Assembly: GCF_014837295.1 (NCBI RefSeq)
Contig: NZ_JACYHB010000006.1
Location: 124,001 to 188,000, forward strand
Source of the DNA: Cellulosimicrobium arenosum
GTDB lineage: Bacteria; Actinomycetota; Actinomycetes; Actinomycetales; Cellulomonadaceae
Direction: 5' to 3'
Length of the DNA: 64,000 nucleotides
A model generated the notes under the pieces. It ran no database searches. It saw nothing but the letters and a program-made list of their open reading frames with translations, and had not been told where the DNA came from. This document shows, piece by piece, positions 26,207 to 36,360 of this stretch. The stretch's first letter is position 1. Each line of letters begins with the position of its first letter. The translations under genes were made by a program, and so were the position numbers.

Positions 26207-27370
26207 TCAGCCGACGGTGACGACCGGCGAGCCGGCCTGCGCGTCGTTCTCCGGGGTCATCGTGTCCGCGATGCGCAGCGCCTCCTCGATGAGGGTCTCG
26301 ACGATCATCGCCTCCGGGACCGTCTTGACGACCTCGCCCTTGACGAAGATCTGGCCCTTGCCGTTGCCGGACGCGACGCCGAGGTCCGCCTCGCGCGCCT
26401 CGCCCGGACCGTTGACGACGCAGCCCATGACAGCGACGCGCAGCGGGACCTCCATGCCCTCGAGGCCGGCGGTCACCTTCTCCGCGAGCGTGTAGACGTC
26501 GACCTGGGCCCGGCCGCACGACGGGCACGAGACGATCTCGAGCTTGCGCGGGCGCAGGTTGAGCGCCTGGAGGATCTGGTTGCCGACCTTGACCTCCTCG
26601 ACCGGCGGGGCCGAGAGGGACACGCGGATCGTGTCGCCGATGCCCTGGCTGAGCAGCGCGCCGAACGCGGTCGCGGACTTGATCGTGCCCTGGAACGCGG
26701 GCCCGGCCTCGGTGACACCGAGGTGCAGGGGCCAGTCCCCCGCCTGCGAGAGCAGCTCGTAGGCCCGGACCATGACGACGGGGTCGTTGTGCTTGACGGA
26801 GATCTTGAAGTCGTGGAAGTCGTGCTCCTCGAACAGCGACGCCTCCCACACCGCGGACTCGACGAGTGCCTCCGGCGTGGCCTTGCCGTACTTGGCGAGC
26901 AGGCGCTTGTCGAGGGAGCCGGCGTTGACGCCGATCCGCAGGGACGTGCCGTGGTCCTTCGCCGCCTGGGCGATCTCCTTGACCTGGTCGTCGAACTGGC
27001 GGATGTTGCCCGGGTTGACGCGCACGGCGGCGCACCCGGCCTCGATCGCCGCGAAGACGTACTTGGGCTGGAAGTGGATGTCCGCGATGACGGGGATCTG
27101 CGACTTCCTCGCGATCGCGGGCAGCGCGTCCGCGTCGTCCTGCGTCGGGCACGCGACGCGCACGATGTCGCAGCCCGACGCCGTCAGCTCCGCGATCTGC
27201 TGCAGGGTCGCGTTGATGTCCGTCGTCTTGGTCGTCGTCATCGACTGGACGCTGATCGGCGCGTCGCCGCCGACCTCCACCTTGCCGACGTGGATCTTGC
27301 GCGTCTTGCGGCGCGGCGCGAGGACCGGCGGTGGTGCGGCAGGCATTCCGAGGCTGATAGGTACGCTCAC
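26207..27370 (-). CDS. ispG: 4-hydroxy-3-methylbut-2-enyl-diphosphate synthase (flavodoxin)
   Basis: 387 residues. Penultimate step of the MEP isoprenoid pathway, converting MEcPP to HMBPP with a [4Fe-4S] cluster. The TIM-barrel starts [16 protein letters not shown]; cluster cysteines are in [10 protein letters not shown] and CVVNGPGEA, followed by an acidic residue-containing C-terminal part. Start: GTG at 27370 with AGGAGG 1-2 nt upstream and a GATACT box 7 nt upstream, so leadered or leaderless initiation are both possible. Together with dxr two genes upstream it makes this a partial MEP cluster around rseP. Confidence 0.96.
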   Translation of the reverse strand: MSVPISLGMPAAPPPVLAPRRKTRKIHVGKVEVGGDAPISVQSMTTTKTTDINATLQQIAELTASGCDIVRVACPTQDDADALPAIARKSQIPVIADIHFQPKYVFAAIEAGCAAVRVNPGNIRQFDDQVKEIAQAAKDHGTSLRIGVNAGSLDKRLLAKYGKATPEALVESAVWEASLFEEHDFHDFKISVKHNDPVVMVRAYELLSQAGDWPLHLGVTEAGPAFQGTIKSATAFGALLSQGIGDTIRVSLSAPPVEEVKVGNQILQALNLRPRKLEIVSCPSCGRAQVDVYTLAEKVTAGLEGMEVPLRVAVMGCVVNGPGEAREADLGVASGNGKGQIFVKGEVVKTVPEAMIVETLIEEALRIADTMTPENDAQAGSPVVTVG

Positions 27371-27495
27371 GCCTCCTAGTATCCCCCGACCCGTGCCCGA
27401 CGCCGCATCGGCTCACGACACGCCCACGCACCTTCGCGGTCGCTGCGACACATCGTCGCGGAACCTCCACGCGGCGAGACGCGTGGGCGGGCCGG

Positions 27496-28806
27496 CTACG
27501 TCAGGCGGACGGGGTCGATGATGTCGGCGAGGATGAGCAGACCGCCGACGCCGATCAGCACGACGAACATCACGTACGCGACCGGCATCATCCGCGCGAC
27601 GTCGGCGGGCCCCGGGCGCGGGAGGCCGCGCACCCGGGCCACGGTGCGCTTGCCGCCCTCGTAGAGCGCGTTGACGACGTGCCCGCCGTCGAGCGGCAGG
27701 AGCGGGACGAGGTTGAACACGAACAGCGCGACGTTCAGGGCTGCGAGCAGCAGCAGCATGGTCACCACCCGGTCCAGCACCGGGTTGTCCGCGCCGGCCA
27801 CGTCGACCGCGACCCGGCCCACCCCGACGACGCTCATCACGGAGTCCTGGCCGCGCGGCGCATCGGTGAAGGCCGCCTCCACCGCCTCGCCGACCTTGAC
27901 GGGGAGCGTGACGATCATCGCCGCCGTGCCGCTGACCTGCTGCCACGTCGCCTCGACCGCGGTGCCGACCCCCGCCGAGCTCCGCTCGACGGTCGGCGTG
28001 AAACCGACGACCCCGGCGGGCTCGGTGACCGGCTCCCCCGCGTCGTCGACCACGGGTGTGCCATCGTCGGCGACGACCTGCCGTTGCGCCTCGGTGGGCG
28101 TGATCGTCAGGTCGACTCGCTGGCCGTCGCGCTCGACCACGAGCGGGACGGTCGCGTCCGCCGCACCCCGGATCATGCCGGCGAGCTGGTCCCACGACGA
28201 CACGTCCTGGCCGTCGAACGACACGATCGTGTCGCCCGGCTCGAGACCCGCCGCGGTCGCGGGCGACGGCGCCGCGTCCGGGGCGCACTCCTCGTCCGCG
28301 GTGGTCACGGTCTCGGCGACGCACGGGGCGACGGACCCGACCGTCGTCGTGACCGCGGGCAGCCCGATGCCCACGCACACGACGAGCATGAGCACGAACG
28401 CGATGACGAGGTTCATGAACGGCCCGCCGAGCATCACGACGACCTTCTTGGGGGCCGAGAGGTGGTAGAAGGCCCGGCCCTCCTCACCCGGGCGGATCTC
28501 CTCGGTGCTGGCGTCGCGCGCGTCGGCGACGACCTGCGAGAACAACCCGCCGCCCCGCTGCCGGACTCCCGCCGGGGCGGGGGGGTACATGCCGACCATG
28601 CGCACGTACCCTCCGAGCGGGATGGCCTTGAACCCGTACTCGGTCTCGCCCTTCCGGCGCGACCAGAGCGTGGGGCCGAAGCCGACCATGTACTGGCTCA
28701 CCCGCACCCCGAACGCCTTCGCGGGCACCATGTGCCCGACCTCGTGCAGCGCGATCGAGACGACGATCCCGACCACGACCACGAGGATGCCGATCACCAG
28801 CGCCAT
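27496..28806 (-). CDS. rseP: Site-2 protease family M50 zinc metalloprotease (RseP/Rip1-like)
   Basis: 436-residue membrane protease. HEVGH (residues 21-25) in the first helix supplies two zinc ligands and the catalytic Glu; the third ligand is in the LPLDGGHVV motif of a late helix. A PDZ domain lies between (about 195-265, GDTIVSFDGQDVSSW), and four hydrophobic segments are clear. Such enzymes cut membrane-spanning anti-sigma factors and other proteins during envelope stress. The position between dxr and ispG is conserved in actinobacteria. ATG start; 75-bp gap after dxr. Confidence 0.94.
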   Translation of the reverse strand: MALVIGILVVVVGIVVSIALHEVGHMVPAKAFGVRVSQYMVGFGPTLWSRRKGETEYGFKAIPLGGYVRMVGMYPPAPAGVRQRGGGLFSQVVADARDASTEEIRPGEEGRAFYHLSAPKKVVVMLGGPFMNLVIAFVLMLVVCVGIGLPAVTTTVGSVAPCVAETVTTADEECAPDAAPSPATAAGLEPGDTIVSFDGQDVSSWDQLAGMIRGAADATVPLVVERDGQRVDLTITPTEAQRQVVADDGTPVVDDAGEPVTEPAGVVGFTPTVERSSAGVGTAVEATWQQVSGTAAMIVTLPVKVGEAVEAAFTDAPRGQDSVMSVVGVGRVAVDVAGADNPVLDRVVTMLLLLAALNVALFVFNLVPLLPLDGGHVVNALYEGGKRTVARVRGLPRPGPADVARMMPVAYVMFVVLIGVGGLLILADIIDPVRLT

Positions 28807-28881
28807 GCGTTCGTCCTCACAGAGTTCTCCTGGCTCGATCTTCCCGCGCGGGGCTCCGACGCGCAGACCGGGCGTCCTGGT

Positions 28882-30108
28882 CTAGCGGCGGTCGAGCAGC
28901 TCGTGCGCGCGGGCGCGCGCCCACTCCTCGGCGTCCGCCACGTGGTCCAACGTCACGGACGCCGCATCCGTTCCGTCGTGCGCCGCGAGGACGCGCTCGA
29001 CCGTGGTCACGATGTCACCGAAACCTGCGTGCCCGCTGAGGAACGCCTGGACCGCCTCCTCGTTGGCCGCGTTGTACACCGCCGGGTGGGTCGCGCTCGC
29101 CGCGACTGCCGCCCGGGCCAGGCCGACGGCGGGGAAGGCGACCTCGTCGAGCGGCTCGAACGTCCACGACGCGGCCCGCGACCAGTCGCACGGCGGCGTC
29201 ACGACGTCGAGACGCTCGGGCCAGCTCAGGCCGAGCGCGATGGGCAGGCGCATGTCGGGGGGCGAGGCCTGGGCGATCGTCGAGCCGTCGACGAACTCCA
29301 CCATCGAGTGCACGACCGACTGCGGGTGCACGACCACGGTGATGTCCTCGACCGGCACGTCGAAGAGCAGGTGCGCCTCGATGAGCTCGAGACCCTTGTT
29401 CATGAGGCTCGCGGAGTTCACCGTGACCACGGGCCCCATGGCCCAGGTCGGGTGCGCGAGCGCCTGGTCGACGGTCGCAGCCTTGACGGCGTCCGCCGCC
29501 CAGCCGCGGAACGGCCCGCCCGACGCCGTGAGGATCAGCCGCCGCACCTCGGCGCGTGCGCCGGAGCGCAGGCACTGGGCGAGAGCGGAGTGCTCCGAGT
29601 CCACGGGGACGATCTGGTCCGCACGCCGCTGCGCGGCCCGGACGAGCGCGCCGCCGGCGACGAGCGACTCCTTGTTGGCGAGGGCGAGCGTCGACCCGCC
29701 CCGCAGGGCCGCGAGCGTGGGCGCGAGACCCACGGACCCGGTGACGCCGTTGAGCACGACGTCGCTCCCCCGCCCCGCGAGCTCGGCCGCGGCCTCCGGG
29801 CCGGCGAACACCTCGGGCGCCGTGCCGCGACCGGCGAACGCCTCGGCCAGGGCCCCCTCGAGGGCGCGGACCCGTGTGTCGTCCGCGACCGCGACGGCCC
29901 GGGCACCGACCTCCGCGGCCTGGCGGGCCAGCAGCCCGACGTCGCTCCCGCCCGCGGACAGCGCGTCGACCCGGAACCGGCCCGGGTGGGAGCGCACGAC
30001 GTCGAGCGCCTGGGTCCCGATCGACCCGGTCGAGCCGAGGATCGTGACCGTGCGAGGCGCGGTGGATCCTGGCGGGGCCGGGCGGGCGGGTGCGGTGCGG
30101 TCGGGCAT
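28882..30108 (-). CDS. dxr: 1-deoxy-D-xylulose-5-phosphate reductoisomerase
   Basis: About 408 residues from the ATG at 30108, favoured over the ATG at 30117 because GGGAGG or GAGGAT then lies at proper spacing. NADPH loop [16 protein letters not shown], the adenine-side [12 protein letters not shown], substrate-binding [13 protein letters not shown], and the [10 protein letters not shown] and [20 protein letters not shown] motifs are all intact. It catalyses the first committed step of the MEP pathway, DXP to MEP, in the cytosol. The gap of 126-135 bp to the upstream DivIVA-like gene shows nothing else recognisable. Confidence 0.95.
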   Translation of the reverse strand: MPDRTAPARPAPPGSTAPRTVTILGSTGSIGTQALDVVRSHPGRFRVDALSAGGSDVGLLARQAAEVGARAVAVADDTRVRALEGALAEAFAGRGTAPEVFAGPEAAAELAGRGSDVVLNGVTGSVGLAPTLAALRGGSTLALANKESLVAGGALVRAAQRRADQIVPVDSEHSALAQCLRSGARAEVRRLILTASGGPFRGWAADAVKAATVDQALAHPTWAMGPVVTVNSASLMNKGLELIEAHLLFDVPVEDITVVVHPQSVVHSMVEFVDGSTIAQASPPDMRLPIALGLSWPERLDVVTPPCDWSRAASWTFEPLDEVAFPAVGLARAAVAASATHPAVYNAANEEAVQAFLSGHAGFGDIVTTVERVLAAHDGTDAASVTLDHVADAEEWARARAHELLDRR

Positions 30109-30243
30109 GGGCACCATCCTCCCAGTTGGCCGAGGTGGAACGGCAGTCGCCGAGGCAGGGACACGGGCCGCGACGCCGAGACCGGGTCCGCCGGCGCTAC
30201 CGCGTCCGGGCGGGCCCTGCGCAGCCGACCGTGCCCGAGGCCG

Positions 30244-30795
30244 TCACTCGACCCCGAGCAGCACCTCGATGGCTCGCGCGAAGAACGCGTCCACCGGTCC
30301 CTCCGCATACCCGTCGCGACCGCGGGCCCGACCGTAGGTCGCCGCACGGACCTCCGCGGCCGTGATGGGCTCCTGGCGATCGAAGTAGGCGACGAGGCGG
30401 TCGCACATGTCGTCGACGTCGTCGGTGTCGTACGCCGGCTTCCCCCGCTCCGCAGGGGCGAACTTCTCGCCGTCGGGCCGTCCCAGCCGCCCGTACAGGG
30501 TCCTGGCACGCTCGGCCAGCGCCGTCATCCACGCCTGCTGGCCGTGCGCGGCGACGTACTGAGCACGCTGGCGCGCGATGAAAGCCCCCTCCAGCCGGTC
30601 GAGCGCCGCGTCGACCTCGTGGGTGTCGTAGCCGCCGCGGACGAGGTCGAAGACCGACGTCTGGATGTCGGTGCTGGTCAACCGCTCGGCGGCCTTGCCC
30701 TCGTAGACCTCGCGGGCGTGCTCGAAGAAGTCGTCCACCTCTTCCGGGTCGTACCCGTTCCGCGTCCTCGAGACCTCGGTGAACAGCGAACTCAC
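30244..30795 (-). CDS. DivIVA domain-containing protein
   Basis: 183 residues. The N-terminus [19 protein letters not shown] is the DivIVA membrane-binding motif, and the pattern YD-x-x-(E/D)VD recurs: [14 protein letters not shown] (about 57-70), [17 protein letters not shown] (about 122-138) and [17 protein letters not shown] at the C-terminus. Such multi-repeat short DivIVA-like proteins occur in actinobacteria and are thought to sense curved membrane or poles, but no long coiled coil typical of Wag31 is present, so it is not the main DivIVA. Its start overlaps the rlmN stop by 4 bp. Confidence 0.82.
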   Translation of the reverse strand: MSSLFTEVSRTRNGYDPEEVDDFFEHAREVYEGKAAERLTSTDIQTSVFDLVRGGYDTHEVDAALDRLEGAFIARQRAQYVAAHGQQAWMTALAERARTLYGRLGRPDGEKFAPAERGKPAYDTDDVDDMCDRLVAYFDRQEPITAAEVRAATYGRARGRDGYAEGPVDAFFARAIEVLLGVE

Positions 30796-31964
30796 TCGTC
30801 CTCCTCTGCAGCGAGCTGCCCGCAGGCGCCGTCGATGTCGCTGCCGCGGGTGTCACGGATCGTCGTCGGGATCCCGTGCCCGCGCAATCGTGCCACGAAC
30901 TCGGTCTCGACGGCAGGGTCGCTCGCGGTCCAGATGGAGCCGGGCGTGGGGTTGAGCGGGATCGGGTTGACGTGCACCCAGCCGCTGCCGCGCGCGTTGA
31001 GCTTCTCGCCCAGCAGGTCGGCACGCCAGCCGTGGTCGTTCATGTCCTTGATCAGCGCGTACTCGATGCTCACGCGCCGCCCGGTGACCTCGAAGTAGTG
31101 CCGCGCGGCGTCGAGCGTCTCGTCGACGCTCCACCGCGTGTTGATGGGGACGAGCTCGCTGCGCAGGTCGTCGTCGGGGGCGTGCAGCGACAGCGCCAGC
31201 GTCACGGGGATCCCCTCGTCGGCGAGCTTGCGCATCGCCGGGACGAGACCGACGGTCGAGACCGTGATGTTGCGCGCCGACATCCCCAGCCCGTCCGGGG
31301 CAGGGGCGACCAGCCGCCGGACCGTCCCCATGACCGCCTTGTAGTTCGCCAGCGGCTCACCCATGCCCATGAACACGAGGTTGTTGAGCCGAGCCGGTCC
31401 ACCGGGGATCTCCCCGTCCGCGAGCGAGCGGGCGGCGGAGCGGACCTGCTCGACGATCTCGGCGATCGACAGGTTGCGGGTCAGGCCCAGCTGTCCGGTG
31501 GCGCAGAACGGGCAGGCCATGCCACAGCCCGCCTGGCTCGAGACGCACAGCGTCGTGCGCTTGGGGTAGCGCATCAGCACGGACTCGACCTTCGCCCCGT
31601 CGAACAGGTGCCACAAGGTCTTGACCGTGGTGCCCCCGTCCGCCTCCATGCGCCTCGCGGACGTGAGCAGCGGCGGGAAGAGCGCGTCGGTGAGCACGTC
31701 GCGCGATGCCTTCGGCAGGTCCGTCATGGCCTCGGGGTCGCGGGTGAGGTGCGCGTAGTAGTGCGTCGCGAGCTGCTTGGCGCGGAACGGCTTCTCACCG
31801 AGCTCGACGACCGCCGCGCGGACCTCCTCGGGCGCGAGGTCCGCGAAGTGCCGCGGCGGCTTGCCGCGCCGCGGCGCGGTCATGACGAGCGGGAGGGGCT
31901 TCGACTCCGCCGAGGGGCGGACGGACTGGGCCGAGGATGCCGAGGATGCGGGCGGGACGGTCAT
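30792..31964 (-). CDS. rlmN: 23S rRNA (adenine(2503)-C(2))-methyltransferase, radical SAM
   Basis: About 390 residues from the ATG at 31964; a GTG at 31991 would add nine residues and neither has a clear ribosome binding site. The radical-SAM cluster motif [11 protein letters not shown] is present, with the RlmN landmarks [32 protein letters not shown] and [11 protein letters not shown], and the substrate-linked cysteine near the C-terminus ([10 protein letters not shown]). It methylates A2503 in 23S rRNA and A37 in some tRNAs. Its stop overlaps the DivIVA-like gene. A homologous activity (Cfr) gives drug resistance, but the sequence here is the housekeeping type. Confidence 0.94.
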   Translation of the reverse strand: MTVPPASSASSAQSVRPSAESKPLPLVMTAPRRGKPPRHFADLAPEEVRAAVVELGEKPFRAKQLATHYYAHLTRDPEAMTDLPKASRDVLTDALFPPLLTSARRMEADGGTTVKTLWHLFDGAKVESVLMRYPKRTTLCVSSQAGCGMACPFCATGQLGLTRNLSIAEIVEQVRSAARSLADGEIPGGPARLNNLVFMGMGEPLANYKAVMGTVRRLVAPAPDGLGMSARNITVSTVGLVPAMRKLADEGIPVTLALSLHAPDDDLRSELVPINTRWSVDETLDAARHYFEVTGRRVSIEYALIKDMNDHGWRADLLGEKLNARGSGWVHVNPIPLNPTPGSIWTASDPAVETEFVARLRGHGIPTTIRDTRGSDIDGACGQLAAEEDE

Positions 31965-32012
31965 GAGGTGGGTCCAAGCGGTGGGGGTCACGGCGGGTCT
32001 CGCCGTCGGGCG

Positions 32013-32858
32013 TCAGACGGCCAGCGTCAGCAGCACGTACACGAACGGGGCGGTCAGCAGCATGGAGTCGAGCCGGTCGAGGATGCCCCCGTGGCCGGGA
32101 AGGAGCGACCCCATGTCCTTCAATTCTAGGTCCCGCTTGATCATCGACTCGGCGAGGTCGCCGACGGTCGCGGTGAGCGGGGCGAGCACGCCGAGCGCGA
32201 CACCGACCCAGGGGCTCGCCCCGAGGCCCACGACCATTCCGACGACGCCGACCGCGGTCGCCAGGACGAACGAACCGGCGAGGCCCTCCCAGGACTTCTT
32301 CGGGCTGATCGACGGAGCGAGCGGGTGCCGCCCGTAGAGCACACCGGCGACGTAGCCGCCGACGTCGTTCGCCACCGCCAGCAGGATGAACAGCAGCACC
32401 TTGACCCGGCCGTCGTCCTGCGCGAGCAGCAGCATGACGAACCCCGCCATGAACGGCAGGTACGCGGTCGCGAACGTGCCCGCCGCGGCGTCGCGCACCG
32501 CGGACACGCCCGAACCGTCGATCGTCCGCCACACCACCACGCCCGCGACGGTGAGCATGAACGACACGAGCAGGGCCTCTGGGCCCGAGTAGAACGAGGA
32601 CACGAGGATCCCCACCGTGCCGACGAGCAGCGGCAGGAGCGGGATGTGCAGGTCGCGGCGGCTCAACGCCTGCCGGAGCTCCCACAGCGCCGCACCGACC
32701 GCGGCGACGGCGAGCAGCACGAACGGCTCCGGGCGGAACGCGAGGCTCGCCGCGACCACCACCAGCAACCCGACGCCGACGGCGATCGCGGCCGGCAGGT
32801 TGCGTCCGGCCCGTGGACCACGACGCGCTCCGGACGCGGTGAGTGATTCGTCAGTCAT
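32013..32858 (-). CDS. cdsA: Phosphatidate cytidylyltransferase
   Basis: 281-residue membrane enzyme with about eight helices that makes CDP-diacylglycerol for phospholipid synthesis. A short charged N-terminus is followed by LPAAIAVGVGLLVVVAA; the catalytic signature is VANDVGGYVAGVLYGRHPLAPSISPKKSWEGLAGS split here as NDVGGYVAG...SPKKSWEG, and the cytoplasmic GDLAESMIKRDLELKDMG motif near the C-terminus is complete. ATG start 18 bp after frr, so it is in the pyrH-frr-cdsA transcript. Confidence 0.94.
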   Translation of the reverse strand: MTDESLTASGARRGPRAGRNLPAAIAVGVGLLVVVAASLAFRPEPFVLLAVAAVGAALWELRQALSRRDLHIPLLPLLVGTVGILVSSFYSGPEALLVSFMLTVAGVVVWRTIDGSGVSAVRDAAAGTFATAYLPFMAGFVMLLLAQDDGRVKVLLFILLAVANDVGGYVAGVLYGRHPLAPSISPKKSWEGLAGSFVLATAVGVVGMVVGLGASPWVGVALGVLAPLTATVGDLAESMIKRDLELKDMGSLLPGHGGILDRLDSMLLTAPFVYVLLTLAV

Positions 32859-32876
32859 AGAAGCGGTGCAGGGGTC

Positions 32877-33434
32877 TCAGACCTCCAGCAGCTCGCTCTC
32901 CTTGCCTGCGAGCAGCGCGTCGATCTGCTCGACGTGCTGCTTGGTCAGCGACTCGAGCTCCTTCTCGGCCCGGGTCACCTCGTCCTCGCCCGCCTCGCCG
33001 TCACGCACGATGCGGTCCAGCTCCTCCTTCGCGCGGCGGCGGACGCTGCGCACCGACACGCGACCGTCCTCGGCCTTCGCCTTCGCGAGCTTGACGAAGT
33101 CACGCCGACGCTCCTCCGTGAGGGCGGGCAGCACGACGCGGATGACGTTGCCGTCGTTCGACGGGTTCACCCCGAGGTCCGACTCGCGCAGCGACTTCTC
33201 GACCGCTGTGAGCGAGCTCTTGTCGAACGGGGAGACCAGGATCGTGCGGGCCTCGGTCACCGTGAACGATGCGAGCTGCTGCAGCGGCGTGGGCGCCCCG
33301 TAGTACTCGACGGTGATCTTGTTGAACATCGCGGCGTTCGCACGCCCGGTGCGGATCGCGGCGAAGTCGTCCTTCGCCACCTCGACCGCCTTGTCCATCT
33401 TCTCCTCGGCCTCGAGGAGGGTCTCGTCGATCAC
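32877..33434 (-). CDS. frr: Ribosome recycling factor
   Basis: 185 residues, standard length, two-domain tRNA-mimicking protein that splits post-termination ribosomes with EF-G. Landmarks: [20 protein letters not shown] at the N-terminus, [14 protein letters not shown] in the small domain, [20 protein letters not shown], and the helix-rich C-terminus [25 protein letters not shown] start at 33434, with TTAGGAGCACCGG upstream. Lies 29 bp after pyrH. Confidence 0.96.
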   Translation of the reverse strand: MIDETLLEAEEKMDKAVEVAKDDFAAIRTGRANAAMFNKITVEYYGAPTPLQQLASFTVTEARTILVSPFDKSSLTAVEKSLRESDLGVNPSNDGNVIRVVLPALTEERRRDFVKLAKAKAEDGRVSVRSVRRRAKEELDRIVRDGEAGEDEVTRAEKELESLTKQHVEQIDALLAGKESELLEV

Positions 33435-33463
33435 CCGGTGCTCCTAACGTGTCGTGCGACGGA

Positions 33464-34228
33464 TCAGTCCGTCGTGACCAGTGTGCCAATAGTGTCCCCC
33501 ACCAGCGCCCGGGTCACGTTCCCGGACTCGCCCATGCCGAACACGCGCATGCGCACGTGGTTGTCCCGGCACAGGCTCAGGGCCGTGGCGTCCATGACGC
33601 CGAGGTCCCGCACCAGCGCCTCGGTGTAGGTGAGGTGGTCGAGCTTGACCGCGTCGGGGTCGGTCCGCGGGTCGGCGGTGTAGACACCGTCCACGCCGTT
33701 CTTGCCCATCAGGACCTCCTGGCAGTGCGTCTCGAGAGCGCGCTGCACGGAGACCGTGTCGGTCGAGAAGTACGGCATGCCAGCACCGGCCCCGAAGATC
33801 ACGACGCGCCCCTTCTCGAGGTGGCGGATCGCGCGCAGCGGGATGTACGGCTCGGCGACCTGGCCCATCGTGATCGCGGTCTGCACGCGGGTCTTCACCC
33901 CGGCCTGCTCCAGGAAGTCCTGGAGCGCCAGGCAGTTCATGACGGTGCCGAGCATGCCCATGTAGTCGGCACGCGCCCGGTCCAGCCCGCGCTGCGACAG
34001 CTCGGCACCCCGGAAGAAGTTGCCACCGCCCACGACGATCGCGACCTGGACGCCCTGGACGACCGCGTCGGCGATCTCCTGCGCCACCCGCTGCACGACG
34101 TCCGGGGCGAGCCCGATCTGTCCGCCGCCGAAGGTCTCCCCGGAGAGCTTCAGGAGCACCCGCCGGGGCCTCGCCTCCTCGACCGGAACCGCTGCCTGCG
34201 CCTCGTCGACTGCCGTCACTCTCGCCAC
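33464..34228 (-). CDS. pyrH: UMP kinase
   Basis: 254 residues from the GTG at 34228 (AAGGA upstream); a second GTG at 34219 gives 251. Amino-acid-kinase fold: [14 protein letters not shown], the [13 protein letters not shown] nucleotide/UMP loop, [24 protein letters not shown] and [12 protein letters not shown]. It phosphorylates UMP to UDP in the cytosol, typically as a GTP-activated hexamer. Follows tsf after a 130-bp gap that contains a strong stem-loop, so it may be transcribed by read-through or from its own signal; frr is 29 bp downstream. Confidence 0.95.
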   Translation of the reverse strand: MARVTAVDEAQAAVPVEEARPRRVLLKLSGETFGGGQIGLAPDVVQRVAQEIADAVVQGVQVAIVVGGGNFFRGAELSQRGLDRARADYMGMLGTVMNCLALQDFLEQAGVKTRVQTAITMGQVAEPYIPLRAIRHLEKGRVVIFGAGAGMPYFSTDTVSVQRALETHCQEVLMGKNGVDGVYTADPRTDPDAVKLDHLTYTEALVRDLGVMDATALSLCRDNHVRMRVFGMGESGNVTRALVGDTIGTLVTTD

Positions 34229-34318
34229 CTGTCCTTCGTCGTCTCGCGGTCCTGGCTGCGCCAGGGTGCGGGGTGCGCGCCGACCGACGTCGTCGGCGGC
34301 AGGCTCCGGGTGTACGCG

Positions 34319-34347
34319 GGCCCGGCACCCCGTCGGGGTGCCGGGCC
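34319..34347 (-). terminator. Strong stem-loop after tsf
   Basis: GGCCCGGCACCCC-GTC-GGGGTGCCGGGCC, a perfect 13-bp stem with a 3-nt loop, starts 12 nt after the tsf stop on the minus strand. No T-run follows; it may terminate, attenuate or protect the rpsB-tsf mRNA. Confidence 0.75.
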
Positions 34348-34358
34348 TGCGTCGTGGG

Positions 34359-35198
34359 TCAGGAGCCGACGCGGAACCGCACGAACGCGGTCAGCGTGCC
34401 GCCGACGCCCGACAGGGTCTGCGCCACGGACTGCTTCGGGTCCTTGGCGAGCGGCTGGTCGAGCAGGACCGCCGACTTGAAGTAGCCGTTGAGGCGGCCC
34501 TCGACGATCTTCGGCAGCGCGGCCTCCGGCTTGCCCTCGTTGCGCGAGGTCTCCTCGGCGATCCGGCGCTCGTTCTCGACGGTCTCCGCCGGGACGTCGT
34601 CGCGGCCGAGGAACTCGGGAGCCATCGCCGCGATGTGCTGCGCGACGTCCTTGGCGACCGCCTCGCCAGCGGCGTCGGTCACGACGACCGCTGCGATCGA
34701 CGGCGGAAGGTCCTTGGCCGTGCGGTGGAGGTAGGCGGTGATCTTCTCGCCCTCGAGGCGGGCGACACGACGCAGGACGATCTTCTCGCCCATCGTCGCG
34801 GCCGCGCCGTTGACGGCGTCCTGGACGGTGCCGTCACCGAGCGGGGCGACGAGCGCCGCGTCGAGGTCGGCGGCACCGGCCGCTGCGACCGCGTCGAGGA
34901 CCTCGTTGGCGAAGCCGATGAACGTGTCGTTCTTCGCGACGAAGTCGGTCTCGGAGTTGATCTCGACGACCGTGGCGACCTGGCCGCCGTCGACGTCGGT
35001 CACCTTGACGGCGACGAGTCCCTCCGAGGTCGTGTTGCCCTCGCGCTTGGCCACGCCCTTCAGGCCCTTGACGCGGATGATCTCCAACGCCTTCTCGGCG
35101 TTGCCGTCCGCCTCGTCGAGCGCCTTCTTGACGTCGAGCATGCCGGCGCCGGTGCGCTCGCGCAGCGCCTTGATGTCAGCGGCGGTGTAGTTCGCCAT
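34359..35198 (-). CDS. tsf: Elongation factor Ts
   Basis: 279 residues. N-terminal UBA-like domain [20 protein letters not shown], the EF-Tu-contacting motif [18 protein letters not shown], and the core subdomains with [16 protein letters not shown] and [19 protein letters not shown]. It recycles EF-Tu-GDP. ATG start with GAGGA upstream. Located after rpsB as in nearly all bacteria, but here separated from it by a 17-bp GC stem and from pyrH by a 13-bp stem. Confidence 0.97.
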   Translation of the reverse strand: MANYTAADIKALRERTGAGMLDVKKALDEADGNAEKALEIIRVKGLKGVAKREGNTTSEGLVAVKVTDVDGGQVATVVEINSETDFVAKNDTFIGFANEVLDAVAAAGAADLDAALVAPLGDGTVQDAVNGAAATMGEKIVLRRVARLEGEKITAYLHRTAKDLPPSIAAVVVTDAAGEAVAKDVAQHIAAMAPEFLGRDDVPAETVENERRIAEETSRNEGKPEAALPKIVEGRLNGYFKSAVLLDQPLAKDPKQSVAQTLSGVGGTLTAFVRFRVGS

Positions 35199-35282
35199 GG
35201 TGGGGAGTCCTCACTCGTGTGTCGTCACGGGTACGTGCTGGTAGGTGCCGGGCGCCCTCAGGCCGCCGGGTCACCGACGACG

Positions 35283-35318
35283 CGGGGCGCGCGGCGGCGT
35301 TCGCCGCCGCGCGCCCCG
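35283..35318 (-). terminator. Very strong stem-loop between rpsB and tsf
   Basis: CGGGGCGCGCGGCGGCG-TT-CGCCGCCGCGCGCCCCG is a 17-bp perfect stem beginning 5 nt after the rpsB stop. No T-tract follows. Because tsf has no evident promoter of its own, partial termination (attenuation) or RNA processing is as likely as full termination. Confidence 0.75.
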
Positions 35319-35322
35319 TACG

Positions 35323-36360
35323 TCACTTGCTGTCGTCAGCGACCTCTGCGGCCTCGGCGGGAGCCTCGGCAGCGTCGTCCTGCGCGGCAGCGTCCTCGGC
35401 CGGAGCGGCAGCAGCGTCCTCGGCCGGGGCCTCGGCGGCAGCAGCGTCCTCGGCGGCGGCAGCGTCCTCGGCCGGGGCCTCAGCGGCCGGAGCCTCAGCG
35501 GTCTCGGCGGCCGGAGCCTCAGCGGCAGCGTCGTCCTGCGCAGGGGCGGCCTCGGCAGCGGCCTCGGCAGGCTTCTCGCCCTGCTCGGCGCCGGCGAGGA
35601 GCTCGCGCTCCCACTCGGCGAGCGGCTCGGCCGCGGCCTCGTCGCCCGCCTCGTCACCCGAGCGACCCGAGTGACGCTGGAGCAGGCCCTCGGCCACTGC
35701 GTCCGCGACGACACGCGTGAGGAGCGTGACGGAACGGATGGCGTCGTCGTTGCCGGGGATCTTGTAGTCCACGACGTCGGGGTCGCAGTTGGTGTCCAGG
35801 ATCGCGACGATCGGGATGCGCAGCTTGCGCGCCTCGTCGACCGCGAGGTGCTCCTTGTTCGTGTCGACGATCCACACGGCGGAGGGGACCTTCGCCATGT
35901 CGCGGATGCCGCCGAGCGTGCGGGCGAGCTTGTCCTTCTCGCGACGCAGGACGAGGAGCTCCTTCTTGGTGAGCCCCGAGCCGGCGACGTCGTCGAAGTC
36001 GAGCTCCTCGAGCTCCTTGAGGCGCTGCAGACGCTTGTGCACCGTCGTGAAGTTGGTGAGCATGCCACCGAGCCAGCGGTGGTTGACGTACGGCATGCCG
36101 ACGCGCGCGGCCTGCTCGGCGACGGGCTCCTGGGCCTGCTTCTTGGTACCGACGAACAGGATGGTGCCGCCGTGGGCGACGGTCTCCTTGACGAACTCGT
36201 AGGCGCGGTCGATGTACGACAGCGACTGCTGGAGGTCGACGATGTAGATGCCGTTGCGCTCGGTGAAGATGAAGCGCTTCATCTTCGGGTTCCAACGGCG
36301 GGTCTGGTGCCCGAAGTGGACACCGCTCTCGAGGAGCTGGCGCATGGTCACGACGGCCAT
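35323..36360 (-). CDS. rpsB: 30S ribosomal protein S2 with long C-terminal extension
   Basis: 345 residues from the ATG at 36360; the upstream open frame lacks a start signal. The S2 core (residues 1 to about 250) has [51 protein letters not shown] and [11 protein letters not shown]. The following 95 residues are a low-complexity Ala/Glu/Pro/Asp tail built from repeated [10 protein letters not shown] units, mirrored by GCAGCGTCCTCGGCC-type DNA repeats (35390-35480). S2 lengths of about 250-300 are usual, so the tail is an extension. RBS AAAGG lies 7-8 nt upstream. First gene of the rpsB-tsf unit. Confidence 0.96.
   Translation of the reverse strand: MAVVTMRQLLESGVHFGHQTRRWNPKMKRFIFTERNGIYIVDLQQSLSYIDRAYEFVKETVAHGGTILFVGTKKQAQEPVAEQAARVGMPYVNHRWLGGMLTNFTTVHKRLQRLKELEELDFDDVAGSGLTKKELLVLRREKDKLARTLGGIRDMAKVPSAVWIVDTNKEHLAVDEARKLRIPIVAILDTNCDPDVVDYKIPGNDDAIRSVTLLTRVVADAVAEGLLQRHSGRSGDEAGDEAAAEPLAEWERELLAGAEQGEKPAEAAAEAAPAQDDAAAEAPAAETAEAPAAEAPAEDAAAAEDAAAAEAPAEDAAAAPAEDAAAQDDAAEAPAEAAEVADDSK

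Noticed and set aside
26202-27470. N-terminal extension of the GNAT gene across ispG
   Set aside because: Frame lies inside ispG in an alternative frame; the GNAT protein begins 5 nt after the ispG stop.
27679-31098. A 1139-codon plus-strand frame opposite rseP-dxr-divIVA-rlmN
   Set aside because: Spans four real genes and their gaps in antisense; no recognisable motif.
35390-35560. Tandem repeat array near 35400-35550 as a separate element
   Set aside because: It encodes the Ala/Glu-rich tail of S2 in frame.
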